Positions 20,401 to 32,400 of a DNA stretch of 64,000 nt are shown one piece after another (the stretch's first letter is position 1; each line of letters starts with the position of its first letter). The DNA is from Zea mays (Eukaryota; Streptophyta; Magnoliopsida; Poales; Poaceae): positions 161,137,825-161,201,824 of the forward strand of contig NC_050096.1 in assembly GCF_902167145.1 (NCBI RefSeq), in the 5' to 3' direction. The notes under the pieces were generated by a model, which was not told the origin of the DNA, did no database searches, and saw only the letters and a list, made by a program, of their open reading frames with translations. The position numbers and the translations under genes were made by a program.

Positions 20401-23400
20401 CCCGACGTCCTTAGTCCTGCTCCTCTGGTTGCATGCTCGTTTTCCGCGGCCGCAAGCCTTACCTCGCCCGCTGTCCCCTCGACTTCTCTGCCTCCCTTCC
20501 CCTGCCCTGTGTGTGTCCTCCTTGACGGCCAGCTTGTCCAGGGCACCTTCGTGTCCTTTGATTGGGCCTTGAACCCTATCCTTCGTGACTGCGTCGAGAT
20601 CCACCCTCAGGCGGACCGTCACGTGCCTGGCCTGCTTGTCTTCCCTCGTGCTGTGATTGCATCCCTGGTAGTCGAGACCTTGTTGTCTCCCTCTCCTCCT
20701 ACTAGCCTTGTCGGAGCTCCTCCGCTAGCTCTCTCCTCGCACCACGTGCCTTCGCCCCCTCCCTCTCCCACCAATTGGGTGGTCGACTCCGGAGCCTCCT
20801 TCCACACCACTCCTACCACTAGCTCATTATTCCACTACCATCCTCCACACCCCTCACATCCATCCTCTATCGTGGTGGCGAACGATTCCACCCTCCCGGG
20901 CACCTCAGTAGGCGCATCGGTTCTTCCGGGACCCTTCTACCTCAACAACGTTCTTGTTGCTCCCCATTTGACTCATCCCCTTCTCTCGGTTCGTCGCTTC
21001 ACTAGTGACGCTTCACTAGTGACAACAACTATTCTATAGAGTTCGATCACTAGGAGTCACCATACGACACCTTCCCACTCGTGTCGTGCTCGCTCGTTGT
21101 GAGGCCTCCTCTACTCTATTCACTTGCCATACACTTCCCCCACCAGCATAGCCTCCCCCATGCTCTTGCTTCTACCACCACCTCCACCGTTTGGCATTAT
21201 CGTCTCGGGCACTCTAGACCTGACGTGATGTCCTAGCTCTCCAGCCGCTCAGATATCTCTTGGTCGAGGCTCCTTTGAGCGCCTCTGTCATGCTTGCCAG
21301 CTCAGCCGTCACTCTCGTCTTCCTTTTTCCACTTCCATGTCCTGGGCTGCTCAGACTGTGATCTCTGAACTTCTCTTGTCCTCAGCCTCTCTCGTTACAA
21401 ATACTACCTGGTCATTCTAGATGACTTCTCTCATTTTTTGGACTTTCCCGCTTCGATTGAAGTCCGACACCTTTTCCACCCTCACACACTTCTTTGCCTA
21501 GGTCTCCACCCAGTTCCGTCGCCCGGTTCGTGCCCTTCAATGTCACAACGACCGCGAGTTCAACAACTCTGCCTCCCGCTCCTTCTTTCTCTCCCACGGT
21601 TGCGTCTCTCGTGCCCTTACACCCCTCCCCAGAACGGACGGGTCAAACGCATCATTCGCACCACCACCAACATGATCTGCCTCCTCTTTTAAGTGTCTCT
21701 GTCTGCCAGCTACTGGACAGAGGCCCTAAATACTGCTACCCATCTCCTCAACCGCCTTCCCTCGAAGGCGGTGGAGCCACCCCACTCCCCACTCTGCCCT
21801 GTATGGCACAACCCCCTCCTATGACCACCTTCGTGTCTTTGGTTGTGCCTGCTATCCCAATACCTTTGCCACCGCTGCTTACAAGCTCTCCCCTCGCTTC
21901 ACTCATTGTCCTTTTCTCGGTTACTCCTTTAATCACAAGGGGTACCATTGCCTTGACCTCCTCACCCACTGCATCCTCATCTCTCGTCATGTCGTCTTTC
22001 ATGAAGATGACTTTCCTCTTGCTGGCTCCGTCGACCCTGCCTGCACCATGCGTAGCCTCGTCGACGAGCACGACGCCTGCCCCCCGTATGGCTTGCTTCG
22101 CAGACCTCGCCCTCGCCTGCCACCATCGCGGGCGGGCCGCTCCCTCGGCCCCTGGTTACCACCCAGTCGCCATCCACCGCGACCCCGACCACATCCACCC
22201 GATGGTGACTCGTCGCGCCACCGGCGTTCTCCGCCGCCGATGCTCCTCTGAACGCCTCCCCGGTTCCCTCTGTTCATGCTGCTCTCACGGATGGAGGAGT
22301 ACGCCGCCCTGCTGGCCACAAGTGGATCTTCCGCCACAAGCTGGCCTCGAATGGCTCGCTCGGCCGCTACAAGGCCTGTTGAGTCCTTTTGGGCATCACC
22401 CAGCACCCCAAAGTGGACTACGACGAGACCTTCAACCTCGTCGTCAAGTTCGCCACCGTTCGCGCCCTCCTCTCCCTCGCCATCTCCAGGGACTGGACAG
22501 TCCATCAACTTGATGTCAAGAATGCCTTCCTCTTGCTACAGCCAGCCCACCGGCTTCGTCGACTCAGCTCATCCGGATCTGGTCTGCCGACTGAACTGCT
22601 CCCTGTATGGCCTCAACTAGGCACCGTGGGCCTGGTACAACCGCTTCGCCTCCCACTTGGCCTCCATCGACTTCGTCGAGGCCAAGTTGAACACGTCCCT
22701 GTTCATCTACCGACGCGGCGAAGACACCGTCTACCTGCTGCTCTACGTCGACGACATCGTGCTCATGGCGTCCAACACCGATCTTCTTCAGTGCACAATC
22801 GCGCCCTTGCGGGCCTCTCCACACTTCCTCGCCATCACCGCCGAGCGGAGGCCTCAGGGTCTCTTCCTAAACCAGCGTTAGTACGCCCTCGACATCATGG
22901 AATGGGCTGGCATGTTTGACTGCAAGCCCTGCTCCACGCCTATCGACACTCAGAAGAAGCTCTCTGTGGACGACGGGCCCCCTGTCATCGACGCGATGTC
23001 CTACCGGAGCCTCACCGACGCCCTTCAGTACATGACCTTCTCTAGGCCCGACATCGCCTACGTCGTCCAGTAATTGTGCCTTCACATGCACACCTCGCGG
23101 GAGCCCCATCTCACCACTCTCAAGCGGATCCTACGCTACCTCTGTGGCCCCATCGACTACGACCCTCCCCGACGACGGAGCTTGTGGTCTACACCGACGC
23201 TGACTACGCTGGTTGCTCCGACACCGTAGGTCCACTTCCGGTTACACCGTGTTCATGGGCGCCAACCTCGTCTCCTGGGCCACCAAGTGCCAGCCCGTCG
23301 TCTCTCGCTCCAGCGTTGAGGTTGAGTACCGCGTTGTGGCCAACGGCGTGTCCGAGGCTTCCTGGTTGCGCCAACTTCTCTACAACCCCCTCCAACGCGT

Positions 23401-26400
23401 CGTCCTTGTCTAATGCGACAATGTCAGCATGGTCTACCTCTCCACCAATCCCATGTAGCATCAGTGCACGAAGCACGTGGAGATCGACCTGCACTTCGTC
23501 CGCGAGCGTGTCACCGCTGGTGACATTCGGGTTCTCAGCCTATCGACAACGCTGCAATTCACCGACGTCTTCACCAAGGGGCTGTTGTCGAGTGTTTTCG
23601 CCGAGTTTTGATCCAGCCTCAACATCTGTACAGGAGAGACTTGAGACTGTTGGGGTGTTAGAATCCCGTTAGGGTTTTGGGTCAGTCCTCGTGCCATTAC
23701 ATGTTTACCCCTCTGTGTAATGGGCTTGGCCCAACTACTTGGATTAACTATTCTCCAACTGGATCAAAGCGGGGTGGATGAAATGGCGTCAAGCATCGAG
23801 AGTCCTATGTGACAAGAGAGTGCCAAGTTCTGCAGGAGCCGAAAGGCAAGTTCTCTAGGATGGCGATTAGGCCCGCTATGTCATATGGGGACTGAGTGTT
23901 GGCCTACTAAGAGACGACATATCCAACAACTAAGTGTCGCAGAGATGCGTATGTTGCGTTGGATGTGGGCACACAAGATTGGACCGAGTGAGATACGATG
24001 ACATACACGATCGGCTAGGAGTAGCGCCAATTGAAGAAAAACTTATTTAACACCGGTTGAGATGGTTGGGGCATTTCTGTTACACATTCATTGCCTTGTA
24101 TATAGGCACATAAGCAGTCGACCAGCCTTGTATAGCAGGTTAGGATAGAGAGAGATTTGGGGAGGAGTCCAGGATGGTAAGGATCAATTAGGGTCCTGTT
24201 GTTTCCTTGTTTAGGAGTAGGTCCAATTGAAGAAAAGCTTATTTAACACCGGTTGAGATGGTTGGGGCATTTCTGTTACACATTCATTGCCTTGTATATA
24301 GGCACATAAGCAGCCGACCAGCCTTGTATAGGATAGAGAGAGATTTGGGGAGGAGTCCAGGATGGTAAGGATCAATTAGGGTCCTGTTGTTTCCTTGTTT
24401 AGGAGGTTTCCTTTTGCCTCTAGCTCTTCCCCTATATATATATATGTAACAGCACCTCTACTCTATCAATAGAAGACATAATTCCTGCATTCTACTTCAC
24501 TCACATGATATCACGAGTCTAGGCTTTTTCCCTGTCGCTTCCGCTTCCATCGCGCCTCCCTTCTTCGGCGCTGCTCCACCACGCTGTTCCCGGCACTGCT
24601 TCATGGCCGCTGCCATCTCCGGCATCGAGTCCGATCCCGTTGCTGACTCACAGGAGGAGGATGTTGTCCCGGAACGCGAGCGCCAAGCCCAGGCCGCCGT
24701 CACCCAACAGGAACGCGACGCGGCGGACGCTCGCGTGCGCGCGACCCTGGAACGCGCCGCGCGTGAACACGCGGCTGCTGCGCCGCCTCCCCCCAGTGAC
24801 GTCACTTCCACAGAGATCCCGACAACGACATCCAAGACGGTGGCACCTCCCCACTGGACGCAACACTCCATCATGAGGCTGCAACCCTGCTGAACCTACA
24901 CACCCAGGCAGTGGCAGTGCAGAACATCCGCACCCTCATCCCGCTCCTCGACGTCAACTCCACATTCTACGCCCGATGGTGCGACACCTTCCTCCTCACC
25001 CTAACCAAGTTCTCTCTGGAAGGTCATGTTCTCTCCGATATCACTGCCTATGCCTCGCCCGATTGGGTTCGCATGGATGCCGTCGTCCGTAATTGGATCC
25101 TCAACACCATCTCTGACGGCCTCGCCGACGCTGTATCCCAGCGCACGTCTTGTGGCTCTCCATCGAGCCATAGTTCCTAGGGAACCGCACCACCCGTGCT
25201 CTATACACTGACCAAGAGTTCCGCTCCTCCCAGGGCGATCTTCCCGTTGCCGAATACTACCGTCGCTACAAAAAGCTTGCCAAGGATCTTCGCGACCTTA
25301 GCGAGCCCGTCTCCGACAGAACTCTTGTCCTCAACATCATCCGAGGTCTTAACAAGCGCTTCCTTGCGCTTGGTCTACATCTTCGTCGCACATACCCCCT
25401 GCCCAGTTTTCGGCAGGTCCACGACAACCTTGCTCTTGAGGAGCTCACCATGACGAAGGCTCCCCCTGCTGCTGCTCTTGCTGCACTCACTGCGCCTGGC
25501 AGTATGGGCAGCACCACTACTCCTGCGCCCTCCACCGGCGCTCCTCGTCATTCCCAGCAACCGGCTACACAGCTGCCAGCCCCCTCCCAACCTTCCGGGG
25601 GAGGCTCCGGCGGTCGCTACAACTCCAACCAGTGCGGCAAGAGGGGGAAACACGACGGTGGTAGGCACTCCACCACCAGCCGCGCTGACGCTGGATCTTC
25701 CGCTGGCCAGGGGTCCCACTACAGCTACTACAACCCCTGGTCAGGCGCTATCTACATGTGGTCGGGTCAGCGACCACCTACCGCGCCTCGCCCGCCACAA
25801 GGAGCATCCTCGTCTCCTCAGGCTTTGTTGGCTAGACCCTCTGGTCAGTGGACCGTACAGTGGGGTGTTCACCCGACCTCCTATGGGCCACCTCCCGGCT
25901 ACGTCGGCCCGCCTGCTCCCACTCCGGTCTGGGATTAGTAGGCCCTGGCCGCCAACTTCCAGACTGTTGCTCTTCAACAACCCGTTCAGCATGAGTGGCA
26001 CTTTGACATTGGTGCCACCAGCCATATGACCTCTGACGCCGGTATCATCTCTCACACCTCTTCTTCTCGTTATATTCCTTCACATATTGTTGTCGGTAAT
26101 GGTCATCTCATTCCTGTCACTTCCACTGACACCGCTCACCTTCCACATAATCTATCCCTTAATAATGTTCTTGTCTCACCATCCCTTATTAAGGATTTGA
26201 TTTTTGTTCGTCAATTCACCACCGATAACAACTGTTCTGTTGAATTTGACCCGCTTGGTTGCTCTGTCAAGGATCTTCCTACTCAGCGCGAGATCATCAG
26301 ATGTGATATCTCCGGGCCCCTATTAGTGGCACCCTTCATGCATCAGCTACATCTACTACGTCCCTGTGGCACCAGCGTCTTGGGCACCCTGGTCACGCTG

Positions 26401-29400
26401 TCTTATCCCGTCTATGTCGGTCATTTCTTGGAATAAGAGTGCAACTGCTCCTTTATGTCATGCTTGTCAATTAGTACATCATGTATGTCTCCCTTTTCAT
26501 ACATCCACCCCTCCAGGGCTACTAAATTTTTCAGTTATACATTGTGATTTGTGGACCTCCCCTTTGACTAGTGTCTCTGATCATAAATACTATCTTGCCA
26601 TTTTAGATTATTACTCCCATTTTTTGTGGACATTCCTTTTGCGCCTCAAATCCGACACCTTTTCCACCCTCGCTACTTTCTTTGCCTATGTTCGCACCCA
26701 GTTTGGGATCACCATCCAGGGTATTCAGTGCGACAACGGCCATGAGTTCGACAACCTACGCGCCGGCACATTTTTTTCCTCGCACGACATTCACCTTCGT
26801 ATGTCATGCCCCTACACCTCCGCCCAGAATGGCAAAGTCGAACGCATTATCCGATCCATAAACAATGTCGTTAGTTCCCTTCTTTTCCATGCTAGTGTTC
26901 CCCCCGCCTTTTGGGCCGCAGCTCTCGGCACTGCCACCTATCTCATAAAGATTACCCACCAAAACCCTCAACTATTCCACACCTCACTTCTATTTATTTG
27001 GTAAACATCCTTCATATGAGCATCTCCGTGTTTTTGGTTGCACTTGTTATCCCAACCTTTGTGCCACAGCCCCCCACAAACTTTCCCATCGCTTCACCCT
27101 CTGCGTTTTTCTCGGGTATTGCCCTCACCACAAGGGCCTACCTTTGTCTCGATCGTCAATCCAATCGCAAAATCATCTCGCGCCACGTGGTCTTTGATGA
27201 AGCCTCTTTTCCCTTTTCCGAGGCTTCTTCCCCTCCCACGCGTGTTGCCCTTGATTTCCTAGATGGTTCACCTAACACGGTCTCAGTTCCTTTTGAACTG
27301 TCACCGACTTTTTCTTCTTCTCCAGGTACTGCTGCAACAAAAGGACCGTTCACCTGGCGAACCACCTGTGGCTGCCCCTGACTGCTCACCACAGTCCCTT
27401 GGACAACCGTGTGAGCCTCAGCAGGCTCCCTCACCTTCACCAACAGTCCCGACGTCTCCTGCTGCTGGACCAGCAACTTCGGCACCTCATGCTGCTGGAC
27501 CAGCAGCCCTGGCGCTCCCTAATGCTCCAAGGACATGCGTCATGCAGCCGGCTCCACCAGCAGCTACCCTGGTTGCCCCCAGGGCGATCACCATCGACTG
27601 TTTCTATGGATAGGTGTATTCTCGCCATCGATTTCCTGTCGCGGCGTCTCCTTCACTAGCAACCCAGGCGTCTGATGCTGCTGGGCCAGCAGCCCAGGCG
27701 CCCCCTGATACTTCAGGAGCTACTCCAACTGTCCCTGTCGGCGCTGTTGTTGTGCCCCCTGTGGTCAACCACCACAGTGACCACTCGGGGCAAGTGTGAT
27801 CTTCTATTCCTAGCTCTGTTTGAAGCTTCAGCACTGTCTCCAATTCCTCGCAGCTATCGCGCCCTGGCTGATCCCCATTGGCGCGCGCTACTATGGAACA
27901 GGAGTATGCAGCTCTAGTTGGAAACCACACTTGGGATCTCGTTCCTCGGCCACCTCACTCCAATTTTGTGACAGGCAAGTGGATATTCAAGCCTAAGTTC
28001 AACGCCGATGGCTCTCTTGAGCGGTATAAGGCGTGATGGGTCCTTCGCGAGTTTACTCAACGCCCCGGCATCGACTTCTATGAGACTTTTAGTCTCGTGG
28101 TCAAACCTGCTACAGTTCGGACAGTGCTCTGATTGGCTCTTTCACGAGGGTGGCCTATTCGTCAGTTGGATGTCAGTAATGCTTTTCTTCACGGCACATT
28201 GTCTGAAACTGTCATCTGTGCTCAGCCCACTGGTTTCGAAGACTCCACTCATCCAGATTATGTATGTCATCTCAACCGCTCTCTTTATGGACTCAAGCAA
28301 GCCCCCCGTGCATGGTACAGCAGATTCGCTTCTCACCTTCTGCAGCTCAGTTTCATTGAGGCCAAAACAGATATGTCCCTGTTTGTCTATCACAAGGGTG
28401 CGGACATGGCTTATCTTCTTCTGTATGTGGATGATATTGTGCTCATTGCCTCCTCCCTGCCAACACTGTGACGTATCATCAGTGCCCTCCAGCAAGAATT
28501 TCCTATGAAGGATCTTGGCAGACTTGAACATTTCCTCGACATGCATGTTCAGCACTCTACCTCAGGCATCTATCTTTCCCAGCATCAGTACATGATTGAG
28601 ATTCTTGAGCAAGCTGGTATGAGTGACTGCAAGCCATGTACTACACCAGTCGATGTGAACCCCAAGCTCCCCTCTGATGGCACTCCAGTTTCAAATCCCA
28701 CTGATTACCGCAGTCTTGTAGGAGCTCTTCAGTACCTTACATTCACTCGTCCAGACATTGCTTATGTTGTTCATCAGGTTTGTCTCCACATGCATGATCC
28801 ACGAGAACCACACTTGGCTGCCCTCAAGCGCATCCTATGATACATCAGAGGCACTTTGCATCTGGCTATTTCTTCGACCAACTTCTCAAACTGAGTTGGT
28901 CGTTTACTCTGATGCCGATTGGGCGGGCTGTCCGGACACATGCAGATCCACCTCTGGCTATGCTGTCTTCTTCGGCGACAACCTGGTCTCCCGTCTTCCA
29001 AGCGCCAGAATACAGTTCCTCGCTCCAGTGCTTAAGCCGAATACCGTGTTGTTGCTAATGTCGTTGCTGAGGCCACCTGGCTTCGACAGCTCTTGATTGA
29101 ACTGCAAGCTCCTCTACCGAAGACGACCTTGGTATACTGTGACAACATCAGTTCTGTCTACATGTCCTCAAACCCTGTTCAGCACCAACGCACCAAACAT
29201 GTGGAGATCGACATTCATTTCGTTCGGGAAGATGTTGCTCTTGGCAATGTTTGTGTCCTACATGTACCGACGACTTCAAAGTTTGCTGACGTCTTCACCA
29301 AAGGTCTGTCGTCTTCGGTGTTAACTGATTTTCGGTCCAGCCTCAATGTTCGCTCGACGGACGTTTCGACTGCGGGGGATGTTAGACAGCAATATCCATT

Positions 29401-32400
29401 GCCTTGTATATAGGCGTGATGCCTGGCTTAAGCACATAAACAGCCGGCCAGCCTTGTATAGCAGGTTAGGATAGAGAGAGATTTGGGGAGGAGTCCAGGA
29501 TGGTAAGGATCAATTAGGGTCCTGCTGTTTCCTTGTTTAGGAGGTTTCTTTTGCCTCTGGCTCTTCCCCTATATATGTAACAACACCTCTACTCTATCAA
29601 TACAAGACAATTCCTCCATTCTACTTTACTCACAATTTCCACCGGAGACACCCAAAGGCACTGGTGCATAGAGGCATCATAAGATGGGACATTAATGTGA
29701 AGAGAGGTAGATGGCGGCTAAACTTGACATGGGAGGAGGCTATCAAAAGGGACTTGAAGGAATGGAATATCCCAAAGGAGTTGTGTTTGGATAGAAGTGC
29801 TTAGAAAGAAGCTATCCACGTGCCCCAACCGTGATTAGGCCTTTTCCCTTTTTGTTCTCTCAAAAGCTTTTTCTCCTCCCCTTTCTTTCTTTCTCTTTTT
29901 GGTGACTTCTTGTTAGGTTTCAACTCTAGCCTACCCCAACTTGCTCGGGACTAAAAGGCTATGTTCATGTTCATATTGATGTATCTCTATACTCATCTTG
30001 TACACCAAGCCATACAACCTATATAATAAAAGATCACCCTTACAAATATAAATGGATGTGTGGTGTTTTCCTAATTCTCTACATGGTATCACGACACCGA
30101 GCCTAACCCTGGATCCTCCCCACTGCTGCCACACCACACCCCCTAGCTGCCGACCCTTTCGCTAGGGCACCATGGATATTTGGCCCTATTGACGGCTCCG
30201 TCATTAACCTCATCATGGACGACCACGACCAGACCGCGCGAGACGCCCCAGTGCCATGTGTCTTCCACCATGCTACATGTGGATGCCCTAATGTCACCGG
30301 TCAAGCCATGTGCGGCCTCGACGTCTCCCACTGTGCCACACATGACCTCGGGTTCACCAGATGTGCCCTCGCTCACTATGGTCGAGCTATTGGTAGCCTC
30401 GTCCGCTCTGACTCACTTCACCGACTCAGTGCATGTCTACCAGCGTCGTGCACAGGAGGGTGCACCACCTCACACTTGAGCTGAGTCGACAGTATATCAC
30501 CCTCTTCTTCATCGTGACCCTCGCCATGTCAACCCGGTGGTGACCTGTCAGGCTGCCAGAGTTCTTCGTCCTATACTCCTATGGACTACCTTGTCCACTC
30601 AACATCCTTCTCGTTGGTTTCCTCGTGCCTTCTTCCATCTATCGCACACTCGCCAACTCTCACGGATGTTGTGCAATGGAGGAAGAGTATGAGGCCCTCC
30701 TTGCCAACCACACCTGAGATTTGGTGTCACGCTCCCTGGTGATAATATGGCGAGTGGCAAGTGAGTCTAGACACACAAGTGGAAGGCGAATTGCTCTCTG
30801 GATAGGTACAAGGCTCATCAGGTTCTTCGGGGATTCACTCGGAGTCCTGGTGTTGACTATGATGAGGCTTTTTAGTCCGGTGGTGAAGCCAACTACTATC
30901 GACACAATTCTCTCACTAGCTCCATCCCATCTTGGTCTGTCCATCAGCTTGACGTCAAGAATATGTTCCTCCATGACACTCATATAGAGATGATCTATTG
31001 TAGCTAGCCCACCGGATTTGTCGATTCAGTTCATCCTGACATGATCTGCAAACCCAACACATCCCTTTATGGACTTGGCAGCTAGTTTGCTTCTTAGTGT
31101 TGGAATGTATCTATGACCGCCCATGTGGGGCACCTGGCCCATTGGCCCTAAATGTAACCCTAGCCTATCAGGCTATATAATGAAGTCACCCCACCTGTAA
31201 TAGGTGTGCGGTATTATTCTACATGGTATAGAGCCAAAACACGATCCTTTTCTTTCCGCTGCCCCCGCACCCAGCCGCCGCGCAAGCGCCTCTGCAGCTG
31301 TCGCGCCTGCGCCGCCGTCCCCCCAACCGGCCGCCGCGCCTGCACCGCCGCTACCAGCCTGCTGCGCTCGCGCAGCCGCTCCCGGCTTCTACCCCGCCAC
31401 CAAGCCGCTGCGACCCCGCAGCCGCCACCCAGCTCCCGTGCCGCCACCAGGCCGTCGCGCCAAACCCCGGGCCCCGCCCCGCCCCGCCACCAGGACGCGC
31501 GCGCCGCCACTAGGCCGCTGCGTTAAGCGTCGCCGCCTTCATGGCCATCGACACCACCCCTGCAGAAGGGCTTGCCCCGGTGTTCTTTCCCGCCTACGCC
31601 GTCGTCAACGTGAAGCAACACGTGCCGATCGATCTCAGTCTCGAGCGCCCCAACTACTCCAAATGGAAAGGCTTCTTTACCGCCCTCTATGGCAAGTACA
31701 GCCTGCTCGGCCACATCAACGGCACAGAGCCTGCGCGCCCGGCTGATCCCTGTGGTCTCAGCCCGACGCGTGTGTTCGCGGGTGGATGTACAACTCCGCC
31801 GATGACACCGTCCTCGACCTCGCCATGGAGCCTGATCAAAACGCCTGCGCCCTGTACGTCTCCATCGAGGCCCTGTTCCAGGCGAACAAGGAGTCTCGCG
31901 CCGTCGTCCTCGAGCAGGAGTTCCACAACCTGTCCCAGGGCGACCTCTCCATCGACGCCTATGCCCAGCAACTGAAGCGCACCACTGATGCGCTCCGGGA
32001 GGTCGGCCACACTATCTCCCCTGCGCAGCTCGTTCTTAATCTTCTGCGCGGCCTCAACCCTCGCTTCGCCAACACCGCCGACATCATCGCCAACACGTCA
32101 CCGCTACCCAACTTCAAGTCCGCCACCAACATGCTCCGTGCCAAGGAACTTCGCCTCGGCACCGAGAACAAGGAAGCTTCGGCATCGGCACTCGCTGTTT
32201 CCACCGCCCCATCCTGCACGTCGCCTGCCTACCATTCCACCTCCTCCTCCAGCAATGGGGGCAGTGGCAAGGGCAAAGGGCGTGGTGGCAGCAGGGACGG
32301 TGGTGCTCGGCGCAACCAGCAGCCGGCGCAACCAGCAGCAGGGTGGCCGCCGCCAACCACCCCAGCCGACTGGTCCTTGGGTTTGCTACAACCCCTGGAC

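Larger units (their letters stand above)
19265..23757 (+). mobile_element. Copia E, degenerate, short LTRs, C/D-related
   Basis: Starts in the LINE after KEKKECY. A truncated 5' LTR ends at about 19316 next to a primer-site-like TTGGTTCCAGAGC. Internal region with an unusual gag part, then protease, integrase, RT and RNase H up to a polypurine tract and the 3' LTR at 23656-23757 (TGTTAGAATCCCG..TTCTCCA). No clean TSD, and the flanking LINE lacks its central RT, so insertion was accompanied by a deletion or later rearrangement. Confidence 0.78.
24274..29634 (+). mobile_element. Copia F in the LINE (TSD ATTTC)
   Basis: 5' LTR 24274-24505, 3' LTR 29380-29634, TSD ATTTC at 24269-24273 and 29635-29639. 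LTRs run TGTTA..ACTCACA. The primer site TGATATCACGAG (24506) is a decayed Met-tRNA match. The polypurine tract TGCGGGGGA precedes the 3' LTR. Gag and pol are both broken. Antisense to the formin. Confidence 0.9.
17625..29975 (+). mobile_element. LINE (endonuclease-RT type), broken by SINE, Copia E and Copia F
   Basis: LINE pieces: 17625-18147 (5' part), 18449-19264 (endonuclease), 23761-24273 (RT C-terminus), 29640-29975 (C-terminal domain and 3' UTR). Reading across the insertions restores one protein order, except that the central RT (between KEKKECY and IKAGWMKWR) is missing. The C-terminal motifs DRLGVAPIEEKL, RLRWLGHF and TWEEAIKRDLKEWNI are typical of plant RTE-like LINEs. The 3' end reads CCCCAACTTGCTCGGGACTAAAAGGC, as in this LINE group. 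Antisense to the formin. The 5' end is approximate. Confidence 0.85.

Noticed and set aside
19204..21039. 611-codon frame as a host gene
   Set aside because: It starts in LINE sequence, passes through the Copia E LTR end and leader, and runs into the E protease (VDSGASFHTT).
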